This document shows positions 45,120 through 56,181 of a stretch of 64,000 nucleotides of DNA, in pieces. Source of the stretch: Doryteuthis pealeii (lineage: Eukaryota > Mollusca > Cephalopoda > Myopsida > Loliginidae). Location: NCBI GenBank assembly GCA_023376005.1, contig CM042145.1:59994268-60058267 (forward strand). Direction: 5' to 3'. The notes below the pieces were generated by a model. The model ran no database searches and had not been told where the DNA came from. It worked only from the letters and a program-made list of their open reading frames with translations. Each line of letters starts with the position of its first letter. The first letter of the stretch is position 1. The translations under genes were made by a program, and so were the position numbers.

Positions 45120-46005
45120 TTTGGTTGGATCTTACCTGTATGCAAAGGATACAGTCAGTCTATTCTAACCCTCGCCGACAGAATAAAGTTAAACTTTAAG
45201 ATATAATCGATGACTAGAAAAGTTCTATCGAGGACATTTTCACGATTAAAAGATTCCTTTAATGTTGAAAATATTGTTTTGTTTTTATTTTATTTTTGTT
45301 ATTCTTTCTTTATAAGAGTACACGTAGACAATTAGAAACTTAACATGTTTTTTTTTAATTTCTAAAGATATTTGAAGACGATTTTTTAACTTGATGTTTT
45401 AGACTTCTAAAGACATTTGAAGGACTGCAAGTGTTTGTTTCTACTCGAATAATATTTTTTTCCTTTTACTATAATAATAATTCACTTGCACGTATTCCTG
45501 TACAACACCAATAACTTGCAAATAATTATATTGTTTCAAATAATTAATAATGGTAATCCTTAGTAAACAAACATAGCTTCAAGCAACTATTCTTAGTACA
45601 AAAAAGTTGGACAGTTTTATGGTATCAATAATTTCTATCTAATACTAACTAATTTATCTATTGGGTCTTCTCTATACAAAGAGACGCAGTCAGGTTATTC
45701 TAAGTCTCGCCGACAGGACTGAGTCACCAACTAAAAAGTTCAATCGGGTATTGGGAAAATTGTACAGATATTTTCTTGGTTAAAAGCTTCCTTTAATTTA
45801 TCTTTAATATATTTTTGTTTCTTTATAAGAGTCCACGAAGACAATCACAAAGTCTTCTTAATTTGATTTTTTTTTTACATTTCTAAAGAAATTTGACGAC
45901 ATTTACGAAGTTTTCTTAACTTATTTTTTTAGACTTCTAAAGACATTTGAAGGGCTGTGAGTATTTGTTGATACTTGAATAATATTTTGTTTCTTTCATT
46001 TTTAG
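45120..46005 (+). repeat. Diverged tandem duplication, ~350-bp units
   Basis: Units at about 45120-45470 and 45655-46000 share CAGTC(A)G.TTATTCTAA..CTCGCCGACAG, AAAAGTTC.ATCG, TTCTTTATAAGAGT.CACG.AGACAAT, AGACTTCTAAAGACATTTGAA and CGAATAATATT-type ends. Each begins with a minus-strand retroposon H 5' remnant. Confidence 0.75.
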
Positions 46006-46289
46006 AGAAATTTGCTGATCTGTAGAGATTTCGGCCAGCTGTTTCAATTCTACAGAATCTCAGACGTTGACGAATACAGACTTGTCGGTCAAGTGACGCA
46101 TCCCAGTAAACATTGCCCAGGAAAGACCATTTTACTGAATATAAATACCCTCTTCTTCCCGAAAAAAAAACTTCGAATTTGGATACTAGTCGTTTAGTTT
46201 AACCAATGCTGCCAATTATTTTATAAAAACAATTAAAAAAACAATTAAAAAAAACAAAACTTCTCTTCCATCAGAAGAATAAAACAGTT

Positions 46290-46815
46290 AGTTGATTGGT
46301 TGTTTGGATTTTACGACATGTCAACTCTTGTTGGGTTATTCTATGCCGCAGATGTTTTGTTTTATTAATATTTGATGGGTATTCAAAATTTTAAAACTCA
46401 ACCTTTTTTCAAACACATTTCGAAACTCAGATTTTTTATTTACCCCGTAGACTGAACCCTAACAGATACTACCACTCTTGGTCAGAGTGAACCTAGGAGT
46501 AATGGTGATGAAGAGGTACTCCACATTACCCAGGGATCCCGAATTGGAACCTCACCATCAGATAGAGTTTAATATCATACACAAGACCCTCAACCACTGC
46601 CTTTTAGCACATATATGATAAAAGGGTTGGAGCTTGACATAAGGACAATAGGGTTGGGACAATCATATAGAGGCTAGAGCTTGACGTGACCAGTCAGTTG
46701 ATCGAAGGATGCCTCCCCGACCCCTCGTCTAACCTAAGTAAGGGACAAAGTGTTGTGTTGCATGTTATGGACTGTTCTACCAACAGGGTTCAATCCTTAA
46801 GCACCACAGGTCGCC
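46290..46815 (-). mobile_element. Retroposon H
   Basis: Hairpin TTTACGACATGTCAACTC..TATGCCG, then TACCCCGTAGACTGAACCC and the usual blocks to AAGCACCACAGGTCGCCG. The last about 80 bp of the 5' end are missing; CTAT/CT/TA microsatellite follows. Confidence 0.85.
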
Positions 46816-46858
46816 GTTGATTTCTATGTCTATATCTATCTATCTATCTATCTATTTA

Positions 46859-46953
<95 letters not shown>
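46816..46953. repeat. (CTAT)n, (CT)n, (TA)n microsatellite
   Basis: Compound array; the frame through it is an artefact. Confidence 0.95.
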
Positions 46954-46956
<3 letters not shown>

Positions 46957-47127
46957 CTCTCTCGTCGATTTTCGACGGATGAGTGTTCATTCAATGAACA
47001 ACCAACACAGTGAATTGTTTATAGTGATGAAGGCTTGTGTAGGACCATTCCGCACTTTTTGGTGCAGTTGATAGGAAAGAATTGGTGCATCAAGGAATGC
47101 CACGAACCCAATCAACGACCGACCTCA

Positions 47128-47303
47128 GGAATTTTGAATTCAGAGTTATCCCTCTCCTAGACTGGTTACCTACCCAAGGTTAAAGGGCCCAGTCTGCCCT
47201 ACTATTTTACCCATAGCTGGGGGGAGAATATATGGATTCATACCTTTCCCAAGGGTATTGGCGCTATGTGAAATGCCAACAGCTTCGTCTAGGAATTGAA
47301 CTC

Positions 47304-47306
<3 letters not shown>
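47128..47306 (-). mobile_element. SINE-T1 truncated in the head
   Basis: GGAATTTTGAATTCAGAG through CCCATAGCTGGGGGGAGA, CCTTTCCCAAGGGTATTGGCG and GCTTCGTCTAGGAATTGAACTC, stopping at box B and passing into (TA)n(TG)n (47307-47383). Confidence 0.82.
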
Positions 47307-47384
<78 letters not shown>

Positions 47385-47385
<1 letters not shown>

Positions 47386-47441
47386 AGGCGCGTGGGCTAG
47401 TGGTTAGAGTCGTGGAAAATGGTCCCGTCGGTTCGAGTTCG
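47385..47441 (+). mobile_element. SINE-T1 head, opposite orientation
   Basis: GGAGGCGCGTGGGCTAGTGG (box A) to CGGTTCGAGTTCG (box B) on the plus strand, ending at a perfect palindrome. Confidence 0.8.
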
Positions 47442-47493
47442 TCAGAGTGAACATTTATTTTGAAAATATTTTCAAAATAAATGTTCACTCTGA
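47442..47493. repeat. 52-bp perfect palindrome
   Basis: TCAGAGTGAACATTTATTTT.. with 26-bp arms and no spacer. It is followed by CTGATGA (overlapping its end) and CGAAATATTT, the same pair of motifs as at 35143-35178, and by a second near-palindrome (TATGTGTG..CACACATA, about 47510-47538). Confidence 0.93.
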
Positions 47494-47661
47494 TGAAGGT
47501 CGATTCTTCTATGTGTGCGAAATATTTTCACACACATAAACTGACCGAAACACATGTGTAAGTGATATCGATTAATGTGATAACGATTAAATTCATTTTA
47601 TCCATCTACATTTCTTTTCTTTACTCATTTTTCCTCATATTGTCGGATTCAATTCCTTTTC

Positions 47662-47666
<5 letters not shown>

Positions 47667-47737
<71 letters not shown>
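47667..47737. repeat. (TA)n(TG)n microsatellite
   Basis: Compound dinucleotide run. Confidence 0.97.
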
Positions 47738-47738
<1 letters not shown>

Positions 47739-48058
47739 CCTTTACTAAGATTAGCCAACTTGTGGCACCAGATCAGAAATATGGAATTGTCAATAATAAT
47801 CGAAATGACTTAGCTCGTGAACCATTACAACATACTAGTATACCTATGTTACAACGATTGTAATTAGCCTATGATCCTTTACCGGGATTACCTACGTTAA
47901 ATGTAATGAATATTAAGTAACGAATTTTACTTAATCAATTTGCAATTAACAAATAGACATCCTGTAAGACTGGAATATTGATTTTAAAAGTCCTAAATCG
48001 TTTAAACTAATCAATATTGAAAGAGATTGCTGGATTAGTATTTCTTAACTTTCAAGAA
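47738..48058. other. Unassigned DNA
   Basis: No gene recognised. Confidence 0.5.
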
Positions 48059-48310
48059 TCTATATATTAATACACGTGTTCCTTCAAAGTATGACCGTTA
48101 TCACATTGCAACAACCTCTGGTTAAAAATGAGACCTTCCATATCGTCCAAGATTAAATTCATCTTAGGATCAAGTTTCAAACTGTGCTTTGCGTGTTATA
48201 ACATCCACTCTCCGAACAACCCCCTGACCTCAATACACACAGTCATTTGTCCCCGTGGCTACAACCGAACAAAAACTTGTATGACGACAATGTTCATGAA
48301 CGCGATATTA
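48059..48310 (+). mobile_element. Helitron C, 5' part
   Basis: A|TCTATATATTAATACACGTG then TTCCTT, TATCACATTGCAACAACCTC, AATGAGACC and CGTCCAAGATTAAA match the 5' part of Helitron C. The 3' end is not found. The 62-codon frame inside is not conserved. Confidence 0.75.
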
Positions 48311-48630
48311 CATTAACTTTGTAACCCATAGAGGAATATTTTAAAGTTTTGATAGTTTCCATAAATTAAAAGAAAAGTAATGACGTTGCCGGGATACTAC
48401 TTCATAATTCCTATAAAATTGTTTGCCAACAAGAAAATTCTATATCTACGTGAGAATAACCTCTAGCGAATTTTTGATAAATCATTATTAATATTCAATC
48501 AAATTTATTCAAGGTTATAAAAAAAGGTTCAATATTTTTGTATTAATGTTCAATATTTTAATCATTTTAATCAATGTCTATTCTTACACCTGTTCAATAA
48601 AATGTATTCTTATGACAACATTGTTCAATA
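48311..48630. other. Unassigned DNA
   Basis: No gene. GTTCAATATT/TGTTCAATAT recurs five times between 48528 and 48630, a weak short repeat. Confidence 0.45.
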
Positions 48631-48807
48631 TCTATATATTAATACTTGTGTTCCTTAATTTCACCACCGTTATCATCTTGTAGCACCCTCTGGTTTAAAA
48701 TGAGACCGTCCAACTCGTTTAAAAGGAAATACTAAAATGTAAATCCTATTTATCTGGTGTTACTCACTTGCCGAATCTTTATTTCTTCTGAGTTTCGTCA
48801 CTTCAGC
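48631..48807 (+). mobile_element. Helitron C, 5' part, cut by SINE-T2
   Basis: A|TCTATATATTAATACTTGTG to CACTTCAGCTAAATAA, where SINE-T2 sequence starts. Confidence 0.78.
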
Positions 48808-48986
48808 TAAATAAAGTCGTTGGGGCGGCCTGATGTCGGATCAGCCAGATAGCGAGGGAGTATATCCCCTTTTCACTTGCGCTAGACCAAGGAGATTGTT
48901 TTAGCGTCTGAGGTGGGGGTCACACCTACCATCAGCTCCTCACTTTACCTCACAGATCCCTGTGCTACTCATACGTTGAGTTGGGA
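48808..48986 (-). mobile_element. SINE-T2, head missing
   Basis: GTTGGGGCGGCCTGATGTCG, the CAGCTCCTCACTTTACC block and TGCTACTCATACGTTGAGTT. It stops there and passes into retroposon H, so the tRNA-like head is lost. Confidence 0.83.
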
Positions 48987-49372
48987 GTAATGGTACTGCA
49001 CATTCCTCAGCGTTCTATTAATTAATGTCCAGAGATATTAAGACCTTCAGCCACCGCCTTCTAGCACATATATGATAGAAAGTGTTGGGTTTTGCCATAA
49101 GAGCAATAGGGTCGGGGCAATCATATAGATGCTATGGCTTGACGTGGCTTGCTGATTAATTGGAGGGGTTCACTCTAAACGCCCGTCTAGTCTTAGCAAA
49201 GATCATAGTGGATTGTTGCATGTCATGGATTGCTCAGCCATTAGGGTTCCATCATTAAGCATCACGGGTGACCACCCACGACCAACAGGTGGTCTCATTA
49301 GGTGGGCTCATATCCCTCTGCATAGATGTAGTCGGTGTATTCTAACGCCCCAGCTGACAGGACTGCCTTCGT
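48987..49372 (-). mobile_element. Retroposon H, 5' two thirds
   Basis: GCCACCGCCTTCTAGCAC, GCTTGACGTGGC, GCATCACGGGTGACCACCC and CCAGCTGACAGGAC; the 3' hairpin part is missing. Confidence 0.83.
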
Positions 49373-49387
49373 GATCTAAGTAAAGTG

Positions 49388-49612
49388 AAGTCGCCGGGGT
49401 GGCCTAAAGTCAGTATCAGCCAGACAGCGAGGTAGTCTATCTCCTTTTCAATGGCACTAGTCTGAGGCGGAGCACCACACTTACCACCAGTTCCTCACTT
49501 TACCGCTCATATCCCTGTGCTACTCATACGCTGAGTTGGTGATGGCCGGTATAGAACCAGGAAACTTGCAGTTCCTAGTCGGACGCACTACCGACTGAGC
49601 TAAACTGACCTT
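49388..49612 (-). mobile_element. SINE-T2, nearly full length
   Basis: AAGTCGCCGGGGTGGCC through TCCTCACTTTACCGC to CCGACTGAGCTAAACTGACC (complement of the tRNA-like head), with a small internal deletion. Confidence 0.85.
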
Positions 49613-50024
49613 TTATCTGAATTAAAGTTCCCTTCAAACACAATATAGTGCATTATGACAGCGACAAGATGACTTATCGATGTACAGGCAGCAGCCAATA
49701 ACAAGATTTTATGGTGTGGTAGCCCAACAGTTCCAGAGATTCTGCAGTTATCCTATCATTTTCCTTATATCTTATCATTTTCCTTGACCCTTAATGTAGA
49801 ATGGACAATGTCTTTCTACTCCCGTGTAAGCATCCACTAAATACAATTCTGCTCGTACGTTAACCTGCTGCTTATGTTGTAATTACATTATTCACGTGTC
49901 CATTCGTTGAGATGGACCCTTAACATATATTAAATAAATAATTCCATTTGGCTTGTGTACAATACTGCTCATAAGATGTTGAACAAATAATTTGAACCGA
50001 ATATTCAAAGAATATGTGACATGA
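49613..50024. other. Unassigned DNA
   Basis: No gene or repeat recognised. Confidence 0.5.
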
Positions 50025-50142
50025 AAATCAGAGAGAGAGGGGGAGAGAGAGAGAGAGGGGGAGAGAGGGGGAGAGAGAGGGGAGAGAGAGTGAGAGAGAC
50101 GGAGAGAGAGTGAGAGAGAGACGGAGAGAGTGAGAGAGACGG

Positions 50143-50174
<32 letters not shown>

Positions 50175-50228
50175 ACGGAGAGAGAGAGACGAAGAGAGTG
50201 AGAGAGAGACGAAAAAGTGAGAAAGAGA

Positions 50229-50275
<47 letters not shown>

Positions 50276-50507
50276 GGAGAGAGAGAGAGTGAGAGAGCGA
50301 GAGAGAGTGAGAGAGAGAGAGAGAGAGAGAGACGGAGAGAGAGAAGAGAGAGAGCGACGGAGAGAGTGAGAGAGAGAGACGGAGAGAGAGAGAGAGACGG
50401 AGAGAGAGAAAGAGTGAGAGAGCGACGGAGAGAGTGAGAGAGAGAGAGAGAGAGAGACGGAGTGAGAGAAAGAGTGAGAGAGAGACGGAGAGAGAGAGAG
50501 GGGGGGG
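50025..50507. repeat. (GA)n-rich tract, ~480 bp
   Basis: GAGAGA with GGGG, GACGGA and GTGAGA interruptions on a near-pure purine strand. Three long minus-strand Ser/Leu frames (up to 232 codons) are artefacts of it. Confidence 0.97.
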
Positions 50508-50815
50508 GAGAAATCCCAAGAAGATAAATAATAAAAACGAAGTGAGACAATACCAGAAGTGAAAAAAAGTAGAGTTCTAGTTTGGGGCAAAGAGAATAAT
50601 AAATAAAGAGATGAGGAATACAGTTTACTAAATGGGTAACTATAACTTAAGAATTCAAATAAAATTAATTAAGAATTCAATAAATAATGGATTTTTGTAA
50701 AAAATTAAGAAAGCCATCTTGAAGGGCACCAAGTGAGAAATGAAATCATTTCAAGAATAAAGATCTTGCAATATTTTGGTAGTCTGTGGGGTCTACTGTA
50801 GTTGATTGTATTATG

Positions 50816-51113
50816 GGTGCACTTCCAATATGTAATCTACCGAATTGTTTCTAATCCAATATGTGATCTACCGAGTTGTTTACATTCCAATATGTGATCT
50901 ACCCATTAACTACCCATTAACTACCCATTATTTTCCCATTAAACTAGCAAAGTAGGGAGTTGTTAAATTACGTAGTTATTTACATTCTAATATGTGAACT
51001 ACTAACCCTAACCCTAACTCTCATGGGTAGATCATATATTGGAATGTAAACAAGTCGGTAGATCACATATTGGATTAGAAATCATTCGGTAGATCACATT
51101 TTGGTTGAGCACC
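50816..51113. mobile_element. MITE with ~90-bp TIRs and perfect 8-bp TSD
   Basis: Ends GGTGCAC../..GAGCACC, inner arms CCAATATGTGATCTACCGA repeated and inverted (left about 50816-50908, right about 51025-51113). GTATTATG flanks both sides (50808-50815, 51114-51121). The centre holds ACTAACCCTAACCCTAACTC and a CCCATTAACTA repeat. Non-coding. Confidence 0.92.
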
Positions 51114-51174
51114 GTATTATGATAATTGCTTCACTCCATATATTTGAAAGCTACACACTCTTTTGTAAGAGGAG

Positions 51175-51752
51175 TAAAATCCCTCACTCGTTGAGGCCAC
51201 CTATTGGCACGGGGTGGCGACCCGTGATACTTAAGGATGGAACCCTAATGGCTGAGCAGTCCATGACGTGCATCACTTTGACCCTTACTTTGGCAACACG
51301 GACGGTCGGAGAGGACTCTTCCAATCAATCGGTTTGTCACGTTAAGCACTAGCACCTATATGATTGTCCCAGCCCTACTGCCCTTATGAAAAGCCCCAAA
51401 CCTTTTTATGATATATGTGCTAGAAGGTGGTAGGTGAGGGTCTTAATGCCCTGGGTATGACATTAAAATCTATCTGATGGTGAAGTTCCAATTCTGGAGC
51501 TCTGGGAAATGTGGTGTACCCTTTCATAATCATTGCTCCCAGGCCCACGCTGGCCCGGACTAGTAGTACCTGTTAGGGTCCCATCTATGGGTTAAATAGA
51601 TTGAAATGTTAGAAAGAAATGTGTTTATAAAAATTGATTTTAAAAAACAAAAAAAATGTGTACCCATCAAGAATGAATAAAACAAAATATCTTCGGCATA
51701 AAATAACCCACCAAGGGTTGACATGCTGTAAAATCCATCCAACCGGCCAACT
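51175..51752 (+). mobile_element. Retroposon H
   Basis: GGCCACCTATTGGCACGGGG through TGAGCAGTCCATGACGTGCA, GTAGTACCTGTTAGGGTCCC and the hairpin GGGTTGACATGCTGTAAAATCC. The extreme 5' end is missing. Confidence 0.85.
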
Positions 51753-52137
51753 GACCAAATCAACGTTAGCTAAGTTCTGGTGTTCTATGTGGTAGATATC
51801 GAGGACGTGTTTTTTAATAAAATTATTAATTGGATAAAACTGTTTCTATCCTTCGAATATGTCGTTAAGAGTTGACCATAGAGATGGAAAAAGCCAACTT
51901 ACTTTGCGATTTGAGAGAATAGCCAATCTAGTAAGTTTATCTGCATAACCACTGTTCAAATTCTTTAATAGCCTCTACAATAAAGCAACTAAAGATACCA
52001 GAATCTTATTATTTCTACTGGAATGTTTTACATTCAAAGCGGATATTAGATATTATTTATTACCAAGCAGAACAGAATTGAAATTCTGTAATTGAATGTA
52101 TAATTACAAAGCCTCTATAGTCCAAAATAAAATTGGG
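51753..52137. other. Unassigned DNA
   Basis: No gene or repeat recognised. Confidence 0.5.
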
Positions 52138-52214
52138 CGCGCGCGCGCGCACACGCACACACACACACACACACATGCGCGCGCGCACGCTCACGCACAC
52201 ACACATACATACAG

Positions 52215-52303
<89 letters not shown>
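52138..52303. repeat. (GC)/(CA)/(TA) microsatellite
   Basis: Alternating GC run, CA arrays with GCGC interruptions, then TA; all purine-pyrimidine alternating, so potentially Z-DNA forming. Confidence 0.95.
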
Positions 52304-52699
52304 GCAAGGCTCTCCTATAAAACGGATGTGAGCTTTCTGGTGACCTTTTCATATATCCCCATGTATGTATTTATCAGTTAAATTCTCCCTCCTGCTTGTA
52401 CGTGTACTGATAACCGAGGGATTGGGAACTCTGACTAATAAAAAAATCGGTCGAATGTCGATTCCGGCTATAGGTAGCCTGCTAAATATAAGTATGTGTT
52501 GAAAAGTATTAGGCGGAGGAAGGACAAAGAGGCGGGAAGAGGAGGTGCCACTCAGGATATTGTAGCTTGCAAGTTCTGGGGATAAGATAGGATGATCCAA
52601 GGATTAAGAGTAAGTGGAGCATTTAATGATTATTGATGGGTTTGTCTTGAGAAAGGTTAGAGTCGACAGCATGTTGGTTTCGTCTGTGTGAGATGAGAC
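52304..52699. other. Unassigned DNA
   Basis: No gene or repeat recognised. Confidence 0.5.
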
Positions 52700-53225
52700 C
52701 AGGGCTCAACATTAACGCCATCCCATCGTCCCGGAGACGATAAAAATTACACCCGGGACGATCAATACGTCCTCTGGGATAGTTTGCCGAGTACGGTAAA
52801 ATATTTTCCTAAAAGTTAGTACTACATTTCTGTCCGTCCAGTGATTGCCCAAATACTGACCTCAAAAAACGGTCAAGTTCTAGACTTAAAATTACTAATG
52901 GCAACAACACTGAAGAAATAGACACAGCCATACAGTATATATTTTTATGATTGGAAAATGTCCGTATAAAGATAGAAATAGAATAAATTTTAGGTTATAA
53001 AATTTTTATTTTATTATTCTTGATTATAAATAAATGTTTCTGCCAACTGATTCAGCTTTTCTTAATGTTTTATTACATGTTATTATGCTACTGATTACTG
53101 ACAATATAGATGATGCTAATGAATTAAACAAAAATATTTTGATTTCGGGACGGTCCAAACCCCATTTGGGATGGTTGATAATTTTTGTTCGGGACGGCCA
53201 TGAAAAAAGTTAGTGTCGGGGCCTG
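52700..53225. mobile_element. hAT-type non-autonomous element
   Basis: Left end CAGGGCTCAACATTAAC, complement of right end CAGGCCCCGACACTAAC; CAGGG-type ends are typical of hAT. Flanking 8-mers GATGAGAC (52692-52699) and CATGCGAC (53226-53233) match at six positions. The repeated motif CGGGACGATC/CGGGACGGTC lies near both ends. No transposase frame. Confidence 0.78.
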
Positions 53226-53233
53226 CATGCGAC

Positions 53234-53929
53234 TATTTTAGTTTTTGGTTTTCAGGATTTTTTTATGTTCTATACATTTCAAAGTTTCTGTGATTTTACA
53301 TTTCGTGTACTTTTTTGCGTTACTTATTATTCGTTGTCTACTTATTTTTGGAAAGCTAAATTCTATAAACTACGGAGTACAATACGAAAATAGACGGTGA
53401 AGTGCATAAAGATTCATAAATTTATAAGTATTAGGCATCTTTGTGTCCTCCGAAGGACTTAGACTTAGACCGTTCCTAAAGTATGTAAAATCTTCAGCCC
53501 TGTTTGGTGTGAAATGCTGTAAAATCCAAGTCTCTTTGAAGCCACCATTAAATTCCGTTTTAAAAAAGTAGCAATGTATAAGTAGATTTATTTTTTGACT
53601 TTTTTTTTTGTGGTAAAATTGAAGATTCTTTTAATCATGTTCTGTTGTGTTGGAGTTAGCGGTAAAGAATTTAATTTTGAGAATTAAGTTTAGCATTTTT
53701 TTCTGAATTTGAAATTCACCTGGTGTGTTTATTGTTTAGAGTTTAGGCAGATGTTTGTGTCGATGCAACTTATCTCATATTGTGATTAAGTCTAAATAGA
53801 TAAATGAGTTAGTGCCAATTCTTTATACTTTTGATCATCAGTCTTAATATTTTTTCTATCAGAATTGGGGGGGGGGACACAGAATTATACAAGCACAGTG
53901 TGTAATAATTTGCTTGTCGGCTGACACCA
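53234..53929. other. Unassigned DNA
   Basis: No gene recognised; a G9 run lies at 53867. Confidence 0.5.
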
Positions 53930-54060
53930 GTGTCTCCATGTATAGTTTTCCACAGGCGAACGTCACTTGTGAGTCCATTCTTCATTCTCCATCTGTAACC
54001 AGAAGGTCTTGTTCGTCTTACATGGATGAGGTACTGGACGCGTTTTGAATTCAGATTCAT
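53930..54060 (-). pseudogene. LINE C-terminal tail remnant
   Basis: Minus strand gives VRRTRPSGYRWRMKNGLTSD, then VRLWKTIHGDTGVS and the (A)NYYTLC end. It has the same layout as 59625-59780 but is strongly diverged. Confidence 0.6.
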
Positions 54061-54771
54061 TATCAGACTGGTTGCTCCACAACAGCCATAGAGAATAGTT
54101 TTATCTACAATTTTTCACAAGGAAGAGATGGTTTCATGCCTTTTCTAATGGAATCAGTTCAACGTGAAAGCAAACTGAATTGACTAGAACTTAATCCTCA
54201 ATCTTAAATATATCAAAGAGTTTTTTCTGTACTTCTATCTGAAAGAAAAAAAGAAGAAAAATATCAAATATACCAGGATTTTAAATAAACAATTCCTTTT
54301 TTCTCTGAGATTTACTTTTTGTTCAAATGTGACTATAATACTGTAATTAGTTGTAGTAGAATCAATCGTGTATTTTTAGTCAAGAATAACACTGAATAAT
54401 AGAATAACAAAAAAAACTATTAATACCTGTCTCAATATGAAAGATAAGAAAGTCTTGGCGAAAATGTATTGGAGGGTCAAACTGAAAATCTTAAGAGAAT
54501 TCGGCCAGTCAATGATCTAAATAGACAAAACCTTTCACGTCACATTTTATTAGATTAAAAGAAAGTGAACAGTCTCATGATAGTTTATGTCGGGTGAAGA
54601 CGTAAAAAAAATCGTTAAGTCTATTGTAAAGGGCCATTATTTTGATGAAGTCGTGTGAATATACGACTCATAAATTGATACTGCTTATTGGCTAGTACAA
54701 AGCTTTTCAAATTGTGTTAAGGCACTTAGTATGGCACTGAGATTCTCCGGGTGACCCAGAATTCAATAAAA
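54061..54771. other. Unassigned DNA with a hammerhead-like fragment
   Basis: No gene. TTGATGA at 54642-54648 is followed by a GTCGT/ACGAC stem (54650-54667) but not by GAAA. Confidence 0.4.
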
Positions 54772-55590
54772 TCTTATTATAATGGAGATCATGGAACTGT
54801 CTGTCTGTAACTGAAACTACGTCACCACTGATGTCACGATTTCCTTAGTTATTTAAGTTATATTCTCAACGATTAAGAAATAGTCATTATTTAATCTTAA
54901 GTAGCATCTTATTTATTAACGATGTCTCTATTAAAGTTAAGCTGTGTTAGTTTTGCCTCAAAACTGCCCATATTATGGTATTTGCCTCTCATCCCACCTA
55001 CGAGGGCGTGACACAAGGACCTTTTTATGTGGACCGACCCACAAGCCGAAGCTCATAGCTGGTAGGCACAAAAATGCGTCGATCCCCTTGGCATTCCCCC
55101 TCAAGGAGGCGCCTCAGGCGCTGAGTAATAAACCCAGCCCTGTCCCTTTAAATCAAGGGGCAGGTGTTGCCTGGGGGGATAGCCCCCTGGGATCAATGCT
55201 GTTAATTTACATTAACAAACACAGGCTCTGAAAAGCCCTTATTATTAATGTTTTTAAAATCCTGAAATATATGTTATGTATTTCTGAAAAATAAAAATTT
55301 ACATAGTACATTATCGGAATAATTTGCATAATGATTTTACTAAAACAGGATATAATAAATAATTATTTGCTGTTACTGATTTTAGTTATAATGTTATTTT
55401 CAAACGTATTAAAAGCATATATATAAAGTATATATAATTTCATATAGAAATCAATTAGAATAACATTAAAATAAGTGTAATATTTTCATATTTATTATTA
55501 TTTAGTTTCGTTACTCTTTCTGAGTTAATATAATATATAATTATATTAAAACTTAAATACTTGCGCCTAGGGGGCGTATATTTTTACTAC
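54772..55590 (+). mobile_element. Helitron A (long subfamily) with a 263-bp insertion
   Basis: Starts A|TCTTATTATAATGGAGAT and ends with hairpin GCGCCTAGGGGGCG, TATATTTTTA and CTAC. The body matches 61029-61563 except for the block at 54977-55239. Confidence 0.83.
54977..55239. mobile_element. Unidentified GC-rich insertion with 6-bp TSD
   Basis: TATTAT flanks both sides (54971-54976, 55240-55245), and removing the block restores the family sequence. The insert (GGTATTTGCCTCTCATC.. to ..CTGAAAAGCCCT) is much richer in G and C than its host. It contains CTCAAGGAGGCGCCTCAGG and CCTGGGGGGATAGCCCCCTG stem-forming segments, and has no TIR or tail I can see. Confidence 0.7.
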
Positions 55591-55649
55591 ATTAATTAAT
55601 TACTTTTAGAAATATTATCAATTTTATATCCATTTTGAATTAAATATTT

Positions 55650-55925
55650 AGCATGTCCTGGGAATGACGTTAAACTCTATCTGATGGTGAGTTCCAGTTT
55701 TGGAGGTTTGAGGAATGTGGAGCACCCCTTCATCACCATTGCTCCCTGGTCCACTCTGACCCGGAGCGGTAGTACCTGTTAGGGTCCCATCTATGTGTTA
55801 AATAGAAAAACATGAGTTAATAAACAAAATTGTATTAACCATTAAGAATTGATTTATTTCAAAACTTTATCGGCATTAAATAACCCACTGAGGTTGATAT
55901 GCCGTAAAACAAAACAAAACAAACA
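55650..55925 (+). mobile_element. Retroposon H, 3' half
   Basis: GCATGTCCTGGGAATGACG, the ACTCTGACCCGGAGCGG block and the hairpin GAGGTTGATATGCCGTAAAAC with an AAAC tail. Confidence 0.87.
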
Positions 55926-56181
55926 AACAATTAAATATTTGGCTTGATTAACCAACCATAAGTTTCAAAATGTGTCACAAATGGAAAAAGTCTGGACAAT
56001 TCTAGACGAACTCAATGGAGTTTTACATCAGTTTACGTATCGTAAAATAGATGAGAAGAAAGCAATTGAGACGGTCGAAACATTGCGATTACAATATCAT
56101 AGACAGAAAGAATAGAATTCGTTTTTATTGGTTTTTGGTTGGATTTTACGACATGTCAACCCTTGCTGGGTTATATTATGC

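Noticed and set aside
49892..50590. 232-codon minus-strand protein
   Set aside because: It is a translation of a GA/CT low-complexity tract (Ser/Leu repeats), overlapped by two other frames of the same kind.
51002..51021. Interstitial telomere
   Set aside because: Only about three CCCTAA-type units inside a MITE loop; too short and explained by the element.
52138..52303. Functional Z-DNA promoter
   Set aside because: Alternating GC/CA sequence could form Z-DNA, but there is no gene nearby to regulate.
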